In this document: positions 36,009-50,860 of the stretch, in pieces
Numbering within the stretch: the first letter of the stretch is position 1
Layout: each line of letters begins with the position of its first letter
From: Rapana venosa
Lineage: Eukaryota > Mollusca > Gastropoda > Neogastropoda > Muricidae
Direction: 5' to 3'
Assembly (NCBI GenBank): GCA_028751875.1
Contig: CM054135.1
Location: 67,631,247-67,695,246, forward strand
Length of the DNA: 64,000 bases
Translations under genes and position numbers: made by a program
Notes under the pieces: generated by a model
Database searches by the model: none
Told to the model about the DNA's origin: nothing
What the model saw: the letters and a program-made list of their open reading frames with translations, nothing else

Positions 36009-36180
36009 CTGCATCAACTGTAAAACAGCAAGGCACAAATGCAGGTGCACATATGTGCGCACACTCGTAGCGTGCAGACACACATACGCGCCCGTACGTC
36101 GTGTGGACGTACGCATACGCTTACCATACAAATCCACAACCACCACCACCCCACACACACACACAACCCCACACCCACAC

Positions 36181-36221
<41 letters not shown>

Positions 36222-36409
36222 AAGTAGTGCACAGAGCAACAGAGGAGAAAGTGGAGAGAGAAGGAGAATGCCAGAAAGCCAACACTCACGTTGGTGAAGT
36301 GGTTACAGTCACTGTGGTCGTAGGGTGTGCGGCAGCCCTTCTGCATTTGTATGTTGGCGTCCATGCCCTCCTTCCTCCACTCATACACCACCTCGTATAT
36401 CGGCATGTT

Positions 36410-36475
<66 letters not shown>

Positions 36476-37465
36476 CAATGCCATGTTTGTTCCTCAATGT
36501 CATATCATATGCTATTCCGACGGATGCTTGAGCCGAGTGGTTAAAGACCGACTTCAATTCAACGGGTCCATTAAGTCGTGGGTTCGAATCTCGGCAGCGT
36601 CTGGTGAGTTAAGGGTGGTTTTGTTTGGTTTGTTGTTGTGTTGTTGTAACTATCTCCCAGGTCAACTTCAAGTACAGACTTGCCAGTGCCTTAATTCCCT
36701 TCGTGTATATACACATGCAGGAGATCAATGTGCACATTAAAACAAACGACGTGCACGTTAAGATCAAACATGCACGGAAATTCATGTCAGCATTCGCTGG
36801 GTTACGGAAACGCGCCCATACTCGGCACACGTAAGTGTACAAGGCAATATAGTTTAACTTGAACGTGAACATAAGGATATCTACGGTAGATGTCTATAAG
36901 ACACAAAATACCACGATATAATTAAACAGCATGCTCAGAACCATACAAGAAAGGGCAGGCCAACTCAAAACAGATGCATGTCACATCTGTTGCCTCTTTT
37001 TTTCTCAGTATTGTTGCTGCAGTCTGAAGTACTGTTGATGTCTTGAACATTTTGTTAAGTTACTGTAACATAAGCAAGTGTACCTCCCTCCCCCTCTTTG
37101 CTAGTAGTGTTGTTGCAGTCTAAAGTAGTGTTTATTATGTCTTTAACATTTTTGTTCAGTTACTACTTCATAAGCTAAGTGCACAGGCCTGCTCGAGTAG
37201 CTTTTGTACTTCTTTTTTTTTTCACCAAGCAGTGCACTCCCGGTTTCAGTGAGGCGGTGTACAGTTTGCAGGGCAATCAAAATGTCAGCCTCACCAGCCT
37301 TTTCTCTGCTGCACAAGTGGAAGGACTTCAACACACAAGCACCAGCATGTCACGCGCTCAATTTCATACACACCTCCTCAACACCATCCTCTCTCTCTCT
37401 CTCCCACTTTCTCACTACCACACACACACCACTCACACACACACGCGCACTCACACACACACACA

Positions 37466-37497
<32 letters not shown>

Positions 37498-40400
37498 TAG
37501 CTGGGAGGGGCAGAGACGGAACTTCTACGGACAGACGTGTTACGCAACAATCGGCAGATAAACAGACTGACAAGCAGTTAGACAGACAAACAGACAGACA
37601 GTCAGTCAGTCAAACAGACAGACAGTCAAACAGACAGACAAACAGACAGACAGGCAGATAGACAGACAGTCAGACAGACAGACAGTGAGACAGACAGGAA
37701 GACAGTCAGTCAGTCAGACAGACAGTCAAACAGACAGACAGACAGACAGTCAGAAAGACAAACAGACAGACAGACAGACGGACACTCAGTCAAGGCACTG
37801 TTACCTCAGGACAGCGGTAGAAATTGGTGAAGGTGTGCGGGGGTCCGGGATAGTCTGCCTGCAGCTGACGATCCAGTCAGTCCACTTCTTCAGGCCCTCG
37901 TCCCACCGCTGTCACCACACGTGCACCATTCTTCCGCTTTACTCCAAGTCATGTGTTACTTAACTATCAACGTTATCATCATCATTTTCGTCGTTCACCT
38001 GTCCGCGACATCATTCTGACTGGTGCACACCCCGTCAGCTGTCTCCATCCCCCTTTGTCTTCAGTCCTTCTGTAGCTTTCTTGTCGGCGCTGTTTTTTTT
38101 AAATATTCTCTTCAAGGCAACGATACACATCTTCATTATGTTGTCTTCAAATATGATAATCATAAATAAAGATATCATAATGATCGTTCTATATTTAATA
38201 ATAACAACAACAACACAAAACATTTGAATAAACCGCGTTACTGTAGCCTCTTAAATCTTTAAGATGGGGCGAACAAGCACGATCTTACATGGAATATGCA
38301 TTTTGTTACGCGGAAAAGAACCAAGGGCGATAAGGGACTTGTCCCTGACAAAATTGTACAAGAAAAAAAAAGGCCACTATGAAACAGAGACACTGAAGGG
38401 GAGACAAGCATACATGCAGGCTAAACAGGGAGACACAAAGGACGGAGCTGCCACGGGAAGGTGCTCTCTTCTCTGGGTGGGGAGAGCAGACAGAATTTTG
38501 TATCGCACTATACTATTTTCAGTCCTGTATGATTATTATCATATTCTTATTCACGCATGTTATCATCATCATCATCATCATCATCAACATTACCACCACC
38601 ACCATCAACATTAACATCATCATCATCATCATCATCATCACTACCATCATCATCATCACCATCACCGTCGTCGTCATCATCAATATCGATAGCACTGCCA
38701 TTGTCGTAGTCAAACAGACAGCAGCGTCATCATCGTCCTCGTCCCCACTGTGGTCGTCAACCAGACGACTTCTACAGACTTTGAACCAGAATGGCCCTGC
38801 AGAGCTGAGCTTGGTCTTCATCACTTCTATCTATCTATCTGTCCCGTAGTCTGACGACCGTGGGGGCACCCTCAAAGACTCAACAACCAGTTCCCTCCAT
38901 TCCTCTCTCTGTTCTGCCTTTCTCAGGGTTTTGTTGAGTTTTAGGCCTGTCCATTCGCTGATGTTATCCTCCCAGCTCTTCCTTGGTCTGCCTCTTCTTC
39001 CTCCTTGGACAGTGCCTTGTAAAACTGTCTTTGCAAGTCCTTTGGATCTTGTGACATGCCCATACCATTTAAGTTTACACTTTTTTACGATCGTTAGGTC
39101 CAGTGGTTTGCTGGATTCTGTTATGCACGCTTTCGTTGCTTATGTGGTCTTTGTAGGAGATGCCAAGGAGTCTCTGAAAGCATCTAATCTCCACCGCCTG
39201 TACTCTTCTCTCCAAATCTGCAGTCAGGGTCCATGATTCACAGGCATACAGAAATATGGATATGACAAGGGAGCGCATTAGTCTGATCTTGGAGGTAAGT
39301 GAGATATTTTTATCTCTCCAGAAGGTGTTTAGTTTTGACAGTGCTGTTATTGTCTGTGCAGTCCTGCATACTACTTCTGGCTTGGATCCCTGGTCTGATA
39401 CAATGGCTCCCAGGTACTTGAAGCTTTGAACTGTTTCAAGCTTCTGGCCATTAACCCTGATATCAGTGCTAATGCCGTTGGTGTTATTAGTCACCAGTTT
39501 GGTCTTCTCTGCACTGATTTCCATGTCGTATGTTTTGAGGCCTTATTCAGGTGTTCTGTTAGGCTGGCAAGCTCTTTTTCTGATCCTGCTATTCCATCAA
39601 TGTCATCTGCGAAGCGGAGGTTTGTGATCGTTCTGCCACCAATGCTGACTGATCCTTCATGATGTTCCAATGCATCAGCCATGATTCTCTCAAGGAAGAT
39701 GTTGAAAAGAGTGGGTGAGAGTAGACAGCCCTGCCTTACTCCAACTGTTGTTCGAAACCATTCTCCAATGTTGTTGTTGTAGTACACTGCACTGGTGGCC
39801 TCGCTGTACAGCTGTTTGATGACTCTGATCAGGTTTGCATTGATACTGTACAAATTCATGGTTGCCCACAAAGCTGCATGCCACACCCTGTCAAATACCT
39901 TCTTAAAATCGATAAATACATGGTAAAGGACTTGTTGATGTTGAAGGTACCGCTCACATAGTATTATGAGGTTGAATATCTGTTCTGTTGTGCTGCGCCC
40001 TGCTTTGAAACCTGCTTGTTCCTCAGCAATGATGGTCTCTGCTTGTGGCTTCAGTCTATTCAATATTATCTGCAGCATGACCTTGCTTGGGTGGCATATG
40101 AGGCTGATTGTGCGGTAATTATGGCATTGTTGTAGATTTCCTTTCTTGGGGAGGGTCATGATGAGTGACTGTGTCCATGGTGTTGGCCATTTTCCTGTCT
40201 GCCAGATCTTGTTGCAGATTTTTAGTAGGGCGCTGATCATGGCTTCCCCTCCAGCTTGAACCAACTCAGCTGGAATGTTGTCAGCCCCTGCTGACTTCCC
40301 CTTTTTCCAGCGATCTGACTGCTGTTTCCACTTCTTCTCGGAGGATAGGGTGACTGTCTGTGTCTTTGCTTGCGGGTACATTAAGGACTTCTTCATCACT

Positions 40401-41289
40401 TATGTAGACCAAAACAAAAGGAAAGGAAAGCTGCCTTAACAATCTGAACAGAGAACGGAGGCAGAAAAACAGCTATGATAGAGAGAACAGTGACTTTAAG
40501 ATTAAACGCTAGCATAAAAGATTTGAAAAAGAACATGGATTCCAGAGCCTATGTCGGGGTCATCCAAAGACTACCCAGCCTATGTCATTGGATCCTAGCA
40601 GGTAGACTGAGTGCTAGTCGCCTAGAAAGATTATAAAACGAATTCCTACACATGGCAGTTAACGTTCCCACGAAATCGTACCCTTGCCAATAAAACATCA
40701 AAATATCCATCATAGAATTCCATGCGTCTTATAGGTCTTCACAAAAGTAAACGCAAGCAGAAAAAATGAATTGAAGTACAGGACAAGACATTTTCTCTAG
40801 GACGAAATACCTAACTTCTGCAAACTAAAAAGACAATCCTGCTGATAAGAAGGAAACCCGACAATCCCAGCCCTCCAACCCAACCACAACGCAAGTTAAC
40901 CCAATGCACCCCTAACACCCCATACAGCTCAACCTCTAACCACTCCAGCTTAAGCCTTTCCAAGACCTACCAGTTCAGGGTGACCGTCTTCTTTCCGGAA
41001 CATGTTCTGCACCTGCATGAGGAAGCCCACTTCACCGTTGGTCAGTTTGTCTGCAATCCACAAACACAGTGCCAGGGTCAGCGTTCGAGTCTCTTTGTTC
41101 ACAAACGAACACAAAACAGGACTGATTACCAGACTGATTTCTCCACCTCTATGCCCTCAAACCTACAGAAAAATCTGGTGAAATGATCAACAATAAAGGG
41201 ACATACTTTCTTCTACTAACTAACAAAAAGGGTGGCGAAAGAAAGGAAGTATGTAAACAAAGCTTTCTTCGTGAAAAACGATGACAGAG

Positions 41290-41323
<34 letters not shown>

Positions 41324-41335
41324 ACACACACATGT

Positions 41336-41410
<75 letters not shown>

Positions 41411-41948
41411 CAGAGACTGGCTTAAGCACGCATCTACTATTGTATTCATTCAACCATTCATTCATCAATTTACCATGGTAGGCACATTCACGAAGTACAC
41501 TTTTCTATTAATTTTGTGGTCAGGTTTACCTGTGGACATGGGCTGTGCCTGTTGAAGAGAGGAGGAAAGGGCCACTTCAGAGTTGTGGTCATCTGCTGCT
41601 AAAGCCAAACCTGCCGGGCCGTACAGTGACGCCACTGCGCCCTCTGATGACGTCAACGCCGCTGATGACATCATCGCCGCTGGAGACAGACATCACTAGA
41701 GAGTTAGTGCAAGAAAAAGCGGAAACGGAAGCAAGATGTTATTTCTTCGTTTGTGTGGTCTGTATTGCCTAAGAGTGGCAAGTTGGTAACTATTTTTCTT
41801 CCGGACAGCAAATGATGTTAGTCTTTCAGTGTGTCACTTATTATCATTATTATCAGTATTAAACAAGATATCGCTGTTGCTGTTGTCTCCACTGTTGTGA
41901 TGATGATGATGATGATGATGTTGAGGATAATAATGATGTTGATATTGA

Positions 41949-42023
<75 letters not shown>

Positions 42024-42228
42024 CTGTCTCAGAGTTCTTGACATTTTACCACTAATCCCATGTGCCTGGAGCGCTAAAAATAGCGGCCAGAGAACAACGC
42101 TACTAGCGCTAACATCATTATCTAAGCGTTGTCCCTTTGAGGGGAATCAGCTGGATCACACACACACGCACACGCACGCACGCATGCACACACACGCACG
42201 CACGCACACGCACGCACGCACACACACG

Positions 42229-42265
<37 letters not shown>

Positions 42266-45200
42266 CCACACGCCCGCAAGCACACACATATACATGGCAT
42301 TTTGTTAAAACTACTAGACGTTGCATAAAAAAATAAAATCCAATCAATCGAACAATGAATCATAAAGTCTGAGCAAATTATCAACCGACAGTTATACTAA
42401 TGAACCAACCAATCAACCAACCAGCCAACCAGCCAGCAAACCAACCAACTAACCAACCAACCAGCTAGCAAACCAACCAACCAGCAAACCAACGAACCAG
42501 CCAAGCAGTGAGTGACTTACATCCTGCCACGCATAATTTGTCGGAACAGTAGGTGTCTCTGGGACACCGGCTGCATGTCTCTCCCTTGTGGTAAGGATAG
42601 GTCGTCATCAGCCGAACTCTGTCACAATGTCATAGAGGCATTCTGTACTGCTGTCTCTTCGTGTGGGTCTGTCTGTCTGTTAGACGGTGTGTTTTTCTGT
42701 TCCAATGTGTAATTATTTTATAGGTGTTTCTTTGTCGGTCTGTCTGCCTGAGGGTGTATCTGTTGTCTCAATGTAAGCTACTCGCCATGCCTGTTTCAGT
42801 ATCGATGTCAGAGGGTGTTTGACACCAATGTGTCAGGATGTTACTTGATGCTGCTGCTGACCGTAATGGTGTGATTGATATGATGATAATGATGTATCAA
42901 TACACTACACTACTCATACCACTACCACTACACTACACACTGCTGCTGGCTGTGCTGATACTACACTTATCATACAACTTATATAATGAATATGATGATG
43001 ATATGATGATGATATAATATATATAAACAACGGCAACATATACTAACCCTTTAGTCTCTGCCCCCACCTACCCACACCCCTCACACACACACACAGAGTA
43101 TACAAAAGTATGTTCAATACAATGTGTAGCTTATTTCTGTCAAGATTTTTAACTGTGTAAACCTTTTCCCCACCGACATTAAACTAGAACTGCAATAATA
43201 TTGAAATATCTTAGTTGATTATAAACACCTTTAAGATCAGACTGTCATCCTGTCCCTCGCCTAGAAGCATATAAGATATTGAGATTTTCCAATCTATTGT
43301 CAAATCCGAACACTGAGAAAGAGTTTACACTCCTTGTCCTCGCCAAAGCAGTAGTAAGATGTTGGAGATTTCCAATCTATTGTCATATTCCGACACTGAG
43401 AAAGAGGTTTAACCACGGCATCAGCGTGCAGGATTAACTGTCTTTTCAGTTTGTCAACCATTCCTACAAGCACACAATGGTTTGCTCTTATTCGAAAGGT
43501 GGAATGGACACCAGCGTGCGTACAAGATAGTTTACACATGTGTTCATGTTGGCCTACAGAAGATAGTTTATACATGTGTTCATGTAGGACTACAGAAGAT
43601 AGTTTATACATGTGTTCATGTTGGCTACAGAAGATAGTTTATACATGTGTTCATGTTGGCTAGAGAAGATAGTTTATACATATGTTCATGTTGGCCTAGA
43701 GAAGATAGTTTATACATTGGATGGATTCAGGTAGGCCTACAGAAATAGTTTTACTATAGATTCATGTTGCCTACAGAAGATGTTTTACATTGTTCATGTT
43801 GCCTACAGAAAAGTTTATACATGTGTTCATGTGCTAGAGAAGATAGTTTATACATGTGTCACTGGCTAGAGAAATATTATACATGTAACATTGGCATAGA
43901 AACGGAAAGTTTATACATAGTTCATGCCCTACAAAGATAGTATATACCACCATCTTCATCTGCTAAAAGAAGATAGTTTTACATATGTTCATGTTGGCCT
44001 ACAGAAGATAGTTTATACATAATTTTCATGTAAGCCTACAGAACATGTTTACACATGTGCTCATGTAGCCTACAAATATGTTACATCCATTGGAATGGCA
44101 AATGGAAGAAGTCTTCGCAAATGTTGACCAGTTCGAAAATTTCTCAGACTGGCATGTTTTGTTGTTGTTGTCGCGTCTTTCCCAGCTTACACCCCGGGAG
44201 TCACCCAGAATGTGTACCCTTATTCACACACCCTGCCTGGGAATCACTGTGAGATCGAAACTGACACACTGGATGAGAAACTTGTGTGTATAACTCCTTT
44301 CAAGTATCTCACCACACTCCAATATCAGAGATCCTCCCCCCCCCCTCCCCACCTTTAAAGGAGAGCGCATGTTGTTATGCTTAAAAGCTAGTCACAGCTG
44401 AAGACAATCTCAACACAACATTTTACAACATAACAACATTTTACTATAGGCCTTGGCACATAGCTGACACCAGTAACTGACACAGCTTTCGGCCTGGGCC
44501 AAGAATGATGTTTCAGACTGGGACCAAGTTCGAAAACGTGACTCTTGAATACAGCGTCAAGTATTCTATCCTCTGAGCCTACCAGCCCAGTGGATGTTCG
44601 GACGCTGAGTCACTTACAAGGACGGAGTGCATACCGTGGGGCATAGAAGCAGATGAAGAGGGTGGAGTAGCTCTCCGTGTGGTTCCCTGCCACTCTCAGC
44701 CTGGAGCAGGTGTTCAAGGCACACCCCACGCGGTAAGAGGACGCGTACACCATCTGCACACAGCAGCCACGTTCCTGCATGCTTCTCCTGTTTTCTGGTT
44801 AGTCATTGCTCTGTCTGTCTACGTCTGTCTCTCTGTCTGTGTCTCTGTCTCTCTGTCCCTGTCTGTCTATCTGTCTGTCTGTGTCTATCTCTGTCTGTGT
44901 GTCTGTCTGTCTCTGTCTATCTGTCTCTGTCTCTCTCTCTTCCTTCTTTCTCCGTGTTTGTGTCTAAAAAAAACGAAGTGAATTTATATATGTGTCTGTC
45001 CATTTCTCGTTATGTAGTCCTCATACAACTGGGGGTTTTTTCTCTGGAGGCTTAGCCGACTTGAACATAAAACTGCATATTATGCAACGCGTGGACTCCA
45101 TAGTCATGTTCATGACTTAACCATTCTTTGCAGAGGGCATGTAGACCTATCTGATGTCTTGCACACATGTGGAAGAAGATCAGAACTGGCTCTGCTGAAC

Positions 45201-45679
45201 GCCCTGTAAGTGACACGACGACAACAACAAAAAGGGCCCTTTCTGATTGGTGGCCTCATTGTGACAGGACGCGGAGAGCTCCCTGTGCATGTCTACATCT
45301 GGGAGTGCCACAGAACGCATGTGGTGGAATGTGGGTGTGGATGATAGTAGAGACAAGAGGAGCGGCATGAGAGCAGCAGCACTACTGAACCTGGGGCCAG
45401 AGGATGTGGTGGAGTGGGGTGGGAGGTGAGGCGGAGGGATGGGGGTGGGGGGAGTGGGGGGGCAGGTGGGGGGGGGGGGGGGGGGGGGCGGAGGGGGCAG
45501 GTTGAGAGCAAGGTGAGTGAATTGGAAAGACTGTCAAACTGTTTGTCCTTATACGTTTGTAATTGAGTAGACCTGTTGTAGAAGTCAGTGTCAAATTACG
45601 CAGTGAAGTGTGTGTGTGTGTGTGTGTGTGTGGGAGGAGAGAGAGGAGAGAGGAGAGAGAGAGAGAGGAGAGAGGAGAG

Positions 45680-45759
<80 letters not shown>

Positions 45760-46135
45760 GGTGTTGTTTGGGGTTTTGTGTGTGTTTTTTTTCATTTCCT
45801 GCTCCTTGTTCTAATGCCAGAGTTAGAGTAGCCATATTTTTGTTTTGCTTTGTTTGCTTGTCTGTCAGTATATGTTCTTTTCTTCTTTCTCTATTCTTTC
45901 GTTTGTTCTAACTGCTTTTTATAACGAAAGACCAAGATGTGAATCATGCACACAGAAATATTTTTATATACTTGTTACAGGAATACCAGCCACATACTAT
46001 CAGACAAAAAAAACACCTTTCAGTTTAAGTAGGCTGGGATGCACGACTAAGAATAAACATTTAGATCTAGCGTGTGTGGGTCACAGTGAATAATACAAGT
46101 ATCATACCTCAGGGATCAGGAAACACACGCGCGCG

Positions 46136-46189
<54 letters not shown>

Positions 46190-49100
46190 TGACCTTGTAT
46201 TCCTTCATTTTTCAACTAGATCTATCGTCCAAATCACGCGTGCACTAACCTGTGCATAGGAGCAGGCATTTCCACAGTCGGGGCCATACTTGAAGAACTG
46301 ACGCTCCCTGCTCCAGGAGCGGAGACCCTGTTGGACGTTGGAGCGCACGGACCTGGAGAGTCGCGGGTTGACGTGGTACCGGTTGTAGGCCAGGTTGGCG
46401 CCGCTGTTGTACATATAGCCAGGGGGACGTTCATAGCGGCAGTGCAGGCCCACTCCTCGGCGCCAAGGGCAAGGTCATCGTCCCATTCCTTCAGAGTTTT
46501 AGACAACAATTTGTAAAGGAGGGCGTGATCTAATCTGAAAATAAACCACCCCCCCTCCCACTTGCTTTTACAGTTACCCCCCCCCCTTTTCAGTTTTCAT
46601 GTTTCAAAGGTGTTTTCCCTTTTCACTGGATGATACCCCCCCCCCCCCCCCCCAAAATTCATATAGATCTAGATCTGTAACCCAATGATAATAATGGTGA
46701 CAAGCTGGATATAAAATATCATAATGGTATATACTGTTGTAAGATAGTTCAGTGTATTTGAGATTATAATGTCAACTTTAAACCAGCCCCCATAAGTTTG
46801 CAAAATCATGAAAATCTGGTTTACCATCTTTAATGATCAAATTCTGCTTTTCTCCCTTTTGAAATCTACCCAAAGATGTACATTTTGTGGCCTAATTTTA
46901 ATTTTACCATGCCATGAATTTTCTGTGTAAGTAGTACACAGACTTTTAATGTCACGCGCGTGCGCGCACACACACACCAAACGAAACAACCACACGATCT
47001 AACTTTGATAAAAGCCACTCCATCTCAGAACAATAACATCATTAAGTTGTCACAATGCACCACTAAATACACACCCTCGCGCGCGTCTCCTCGCCTCTCT
47101 CTCTCTCTCTCCCCCAAAAAACCCAACCACAACACAAAATACCCCAGTCTCAAAACAATAACATCATTATGTCATCACAATGCACCTCCAAAACCACACA
47201 CACACACCCAACACGACCATCAAAACGAAACCTCCACCACCACCACACGATCCAAACTTTTCATAAAACCACTACACTCTAAAAACAACAATAGCCTCAT
47301 TATGTTATCAAAAGTGCATCTCCAAAGAAATTACCATCACATCAAGTTTTCACAGCCATGGCAGCCGACATAGGCACTGAATTATCATCTCGTCCGACCA
47401 GGAAGGAACCGACAAGTGTCAGGCACTTGAATGGCACTTGGACAGTGCTAAACGTCTTCCTGCCCCGCCACACCTACCACAAGCGGTGTAGTAGCAGTAG
47501 TAGTATAGCGAGAGGCACAAAGAGGGAGAAGAACTAACACGTATGCTATAGGCTACTATGAGGGGGGTCATGAAAGGCCGACTTCTATTGTAACCGGAGG
47601 TGCTACTTAAGACTGGTGATGGCTAATCAGAGCTGAACTAACTAACTAACTACCGCTGTTGATAGCGATATAAGAATGATGATGGTGGTGGTGGTGGTGT
47701 GTGCTGCTGCTGCTGATTGTGGTGGTGGTGATGATGGCGGTGGTGGTGGTGATGATGGTGGTGATGATAACATCTGTGGTGACGGTGATTCTCTCTCTTC
47801 TTCTTCGTTCCTCTTCGTTCTCTTTTCTTTGTCTCTCCCCTCCTGTGCTTTTTTGTTTGTCCTGTGTTGTGTGTGCTTAGTGTTTGTGTGTATGTGTGTG
47901 TGTGTGGCGACAGCTGCGCCCATGTGCGTTTTGTCCTGTTATTCCTCTAAAGATATTTGAAATTTACAATATTTTTAGAGAAAACATAGGCCTCCATTTT
48001 ACTACCTACACATGAGATTAAAAATCCAGTGCAGAATCCACTCAGTCAGTAAAGTCCTTCGATGAACATAAACCGAGGTCCGTGGTGCGAACCACGCAGC
48101 ACGACCTCTTCCCAGTTAAAAACTGTCCGCTTTCGTAAGACGAAGCCATTGGGCCCGTGGTGAACGCGAGCAGAATTCGAAGAACCGCTTTACACGGATG
48201 GATGTAAAAAAGGCACATTAGTGCATATTCCATAATCCTCGATATAAAAGAATAAATAAATAAATATAAAACATGCAGACTAGACTGTGTAGTCTTGGCT
48301 GATTTCTCTGCACGAACATGACCATCATGATTGTGCCTATCTCGTCTTTGTCCATCCAGTCACAAAACCAGTACATTTGTGCACACACATGGGGCTACGT
48401 GTACTGGTGGAGCGATTAAACAAAAAAAGAGATACCAGGAATTCAGCAGCAGCAACAACAACAATAACGAAAAAAACTTCCAGCTGCTTAAATGCAGTGG
48501 TTTGTCCTGTAGACATTTCTGGGGATAGGCCGGGAATCGATCTATATCAGAGACATGATTATCTTTGTAGGATTTATCAGGCTGCGGTGGCCACCTACCC
48601 CAGCTCTGTGTGTCTGTGGTCTATTGGCACAGTGGGGAGACTGGAATCGTGCAGTCGAGTATTTGCGACTTGACTTGTTTGTGTTGCCTTCCTGTACACC
48701 TGTGTCACCACACATAGCTCTTAACGTCAGGGTTCACCAGATCCGACGTCTTTCTTACTCAACGTCACGAGGTACCGCGATCATTATCATCCACTCAATA
48801 ATGGAACTTATGATTTTTTAGCGTGGGAACGAAATATTTTCAACGATCGACCTGATACCATTTACTAGACTGTTTCGAAGGGCTTGGTAGAATTTGTTGA
48901 TAGGAGAGACCGGCCACAGAAACGAACCCACTCAATCGGCCAATCATAAACAGTGACGTTGGCATACACCAAAGGAACACTATTCCCAGGCTGACAGCAA
49001 GGGTTTGGGGGCTAGTCAAACCCCTACAGAAGCAGATTTCTGATCACCTTAAACAATTCTAAAGGAAAATCCAAAGAAAACAATGAAACCATTTCGCCCT

Positions 49101-50753
49101 ACTTTCTTTGCACTGGACGCGCTGGTTTATCAATGACTTGTCTCCGATAGTCCCCCCACTCCCTCACCAACACCATGCCTTTTCTTGACGTCGGGAAACA
49201 AATATCATGTGTATGTTCGAGCACTGGATCCCTGTTTACTTACTGTCTTACCTGAAGGGCTTGTAGAGCATCGTTGACAGAGAGAGACCGAGGGGCAGAC
49301 AGGAAAAAGAACCCAGCAAACGGACAATACCATAAACTGGTGGACTGGCACTACACAAGAGGCTAGAAACTATTCGCAGATCTATACAAGGGTTTTGGGG
49401 CTTATGACCAAAACAGACAGATTTGCTGAACACCTGTTTAACACAATTTTCCTATAAGGAAAAGACCAAAAAACAAACAAAGAAACCCAGTTTCTGCCGC
49501 TATCTTTCTTCTGGAACTGGAACTGTCGCTGCAGTTACCTTTCTATAGTCTTTTCTGCGAATATCCCCCCCCCCCCCCCCACCCACCCACTCCCCCTTGC
49601 CGACACACAAACACATGATGATAATTATGTAAGCTACCACACATATTTACGTGCACGCGCAAGCTACATGTAAGTGTGTCTGTGCGTGCGTGCGTGCGTG
49701 CGTGCGTGCATATGTGTACGCGCGAGCGTGTGTGTGTGAAACGATAAGCCTATTATCAATTTCTGCGTCATCAGGTAAGGCTTAACATCAGGTTAAGGTA
49801 TGTCAGTGAAGTAGAAACCAGAGATGAGATGAAAGTGGTTATCTGGAGTATGCACACAAGCCTTCCAAACGCCTCGTGTAGATCGATGAGAAGAAGAAGA
49901 AGGAAGAGGTGAATAGTTTATAATAAAGCTGTGAGGGTACATGTTCACAGAGTGGAGACCACTTTACACGAAGTCAAACTAGTCGACCTTCTATGTGCTG
50001 GCTGTCATGATACCCCCCCCCCCCCCCCCCACCACCACACACACACCCCACACAGCACGCATCAGCTAGGCCGGGGAGAAACAAACACCAGCAGCGCTGT
50101 ACTATACTAGCCTACTAGTCTGAACATTGGAACAATCTTCTCAGAGTCACCCATGAAGTGGTGCACTTAACAATGGCGATCTCTATCTTTCCGGTTGTAC
50201 CCAAAGAAGACCCCGCCTATTGTGGGGGTTACCAGTGCTGAGAAATTCCGCATGAAACTGGTATCGTCGCAGTTTGAACCTTTAACCTGTCAATTGTCTG
50301 CCCATTGTCATTGTGATAGTCAGTGCATAGTAATATCCCATGCCTAAGCGAAAGTGCTGACGTGCGTTTCAATGCCTCTGTGTGTGTCTGTGTGTGTGTG
50401 TGACATCTGTGTGTCATTTCATTCCAGGCACAACAGTCTAGAACTATTCCCAAATCGAAGTGTTTGACCAAGATTTCTTCTTCTTCTTCTTCTTCTTTTT
50501 TCTTCTTCTTCTTCTTAATGAAATGTCGGAAACTTGTCAGCCGGCGCACAATAGTGAACTTCAACGAATTTGCTTCTCTACTGTACAAAGCGTGGGATGA
50601 CGTGTGAGAAATGTGCTTCTAACATCCTTTGAAAATGGGAGAGGATGGCACATGACAGATTTTGTTGCTTACTGTTCGCTACTGTTTTTTATTTTCCCAC
50701 CAAATTTACACCCAAACTCGATTACTAAACGATATATTAATATATATATATAT

Positions 50754-50804
<51 letters not shown>

Positions 50805-50826
50805 TAGAGATATAGATAAGATATAG

Positions 50827-50860
<34 letters not shown>

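Noticed and set aside
36014..36544. Cys/Val or His/Thr-rich open frames
   Set aside because: Translations of CA/TG microsatellites.
36525..36610. tRNA-Leu/Ser-like gene
   Set aside because: It continues into a SINE-like body and the stem pairing is imperfect.
45382..45911. Arg/Glu or Leu/Ser-rich open frames
   Set aside because: Translations of GA/CT microsatellites.
49248..49433. Hydrophobic minus-strand frame with a donor-like end
   Set aside because: It is one half of an old duplicated segment; the other half has no matching frame and no partner exon was found.
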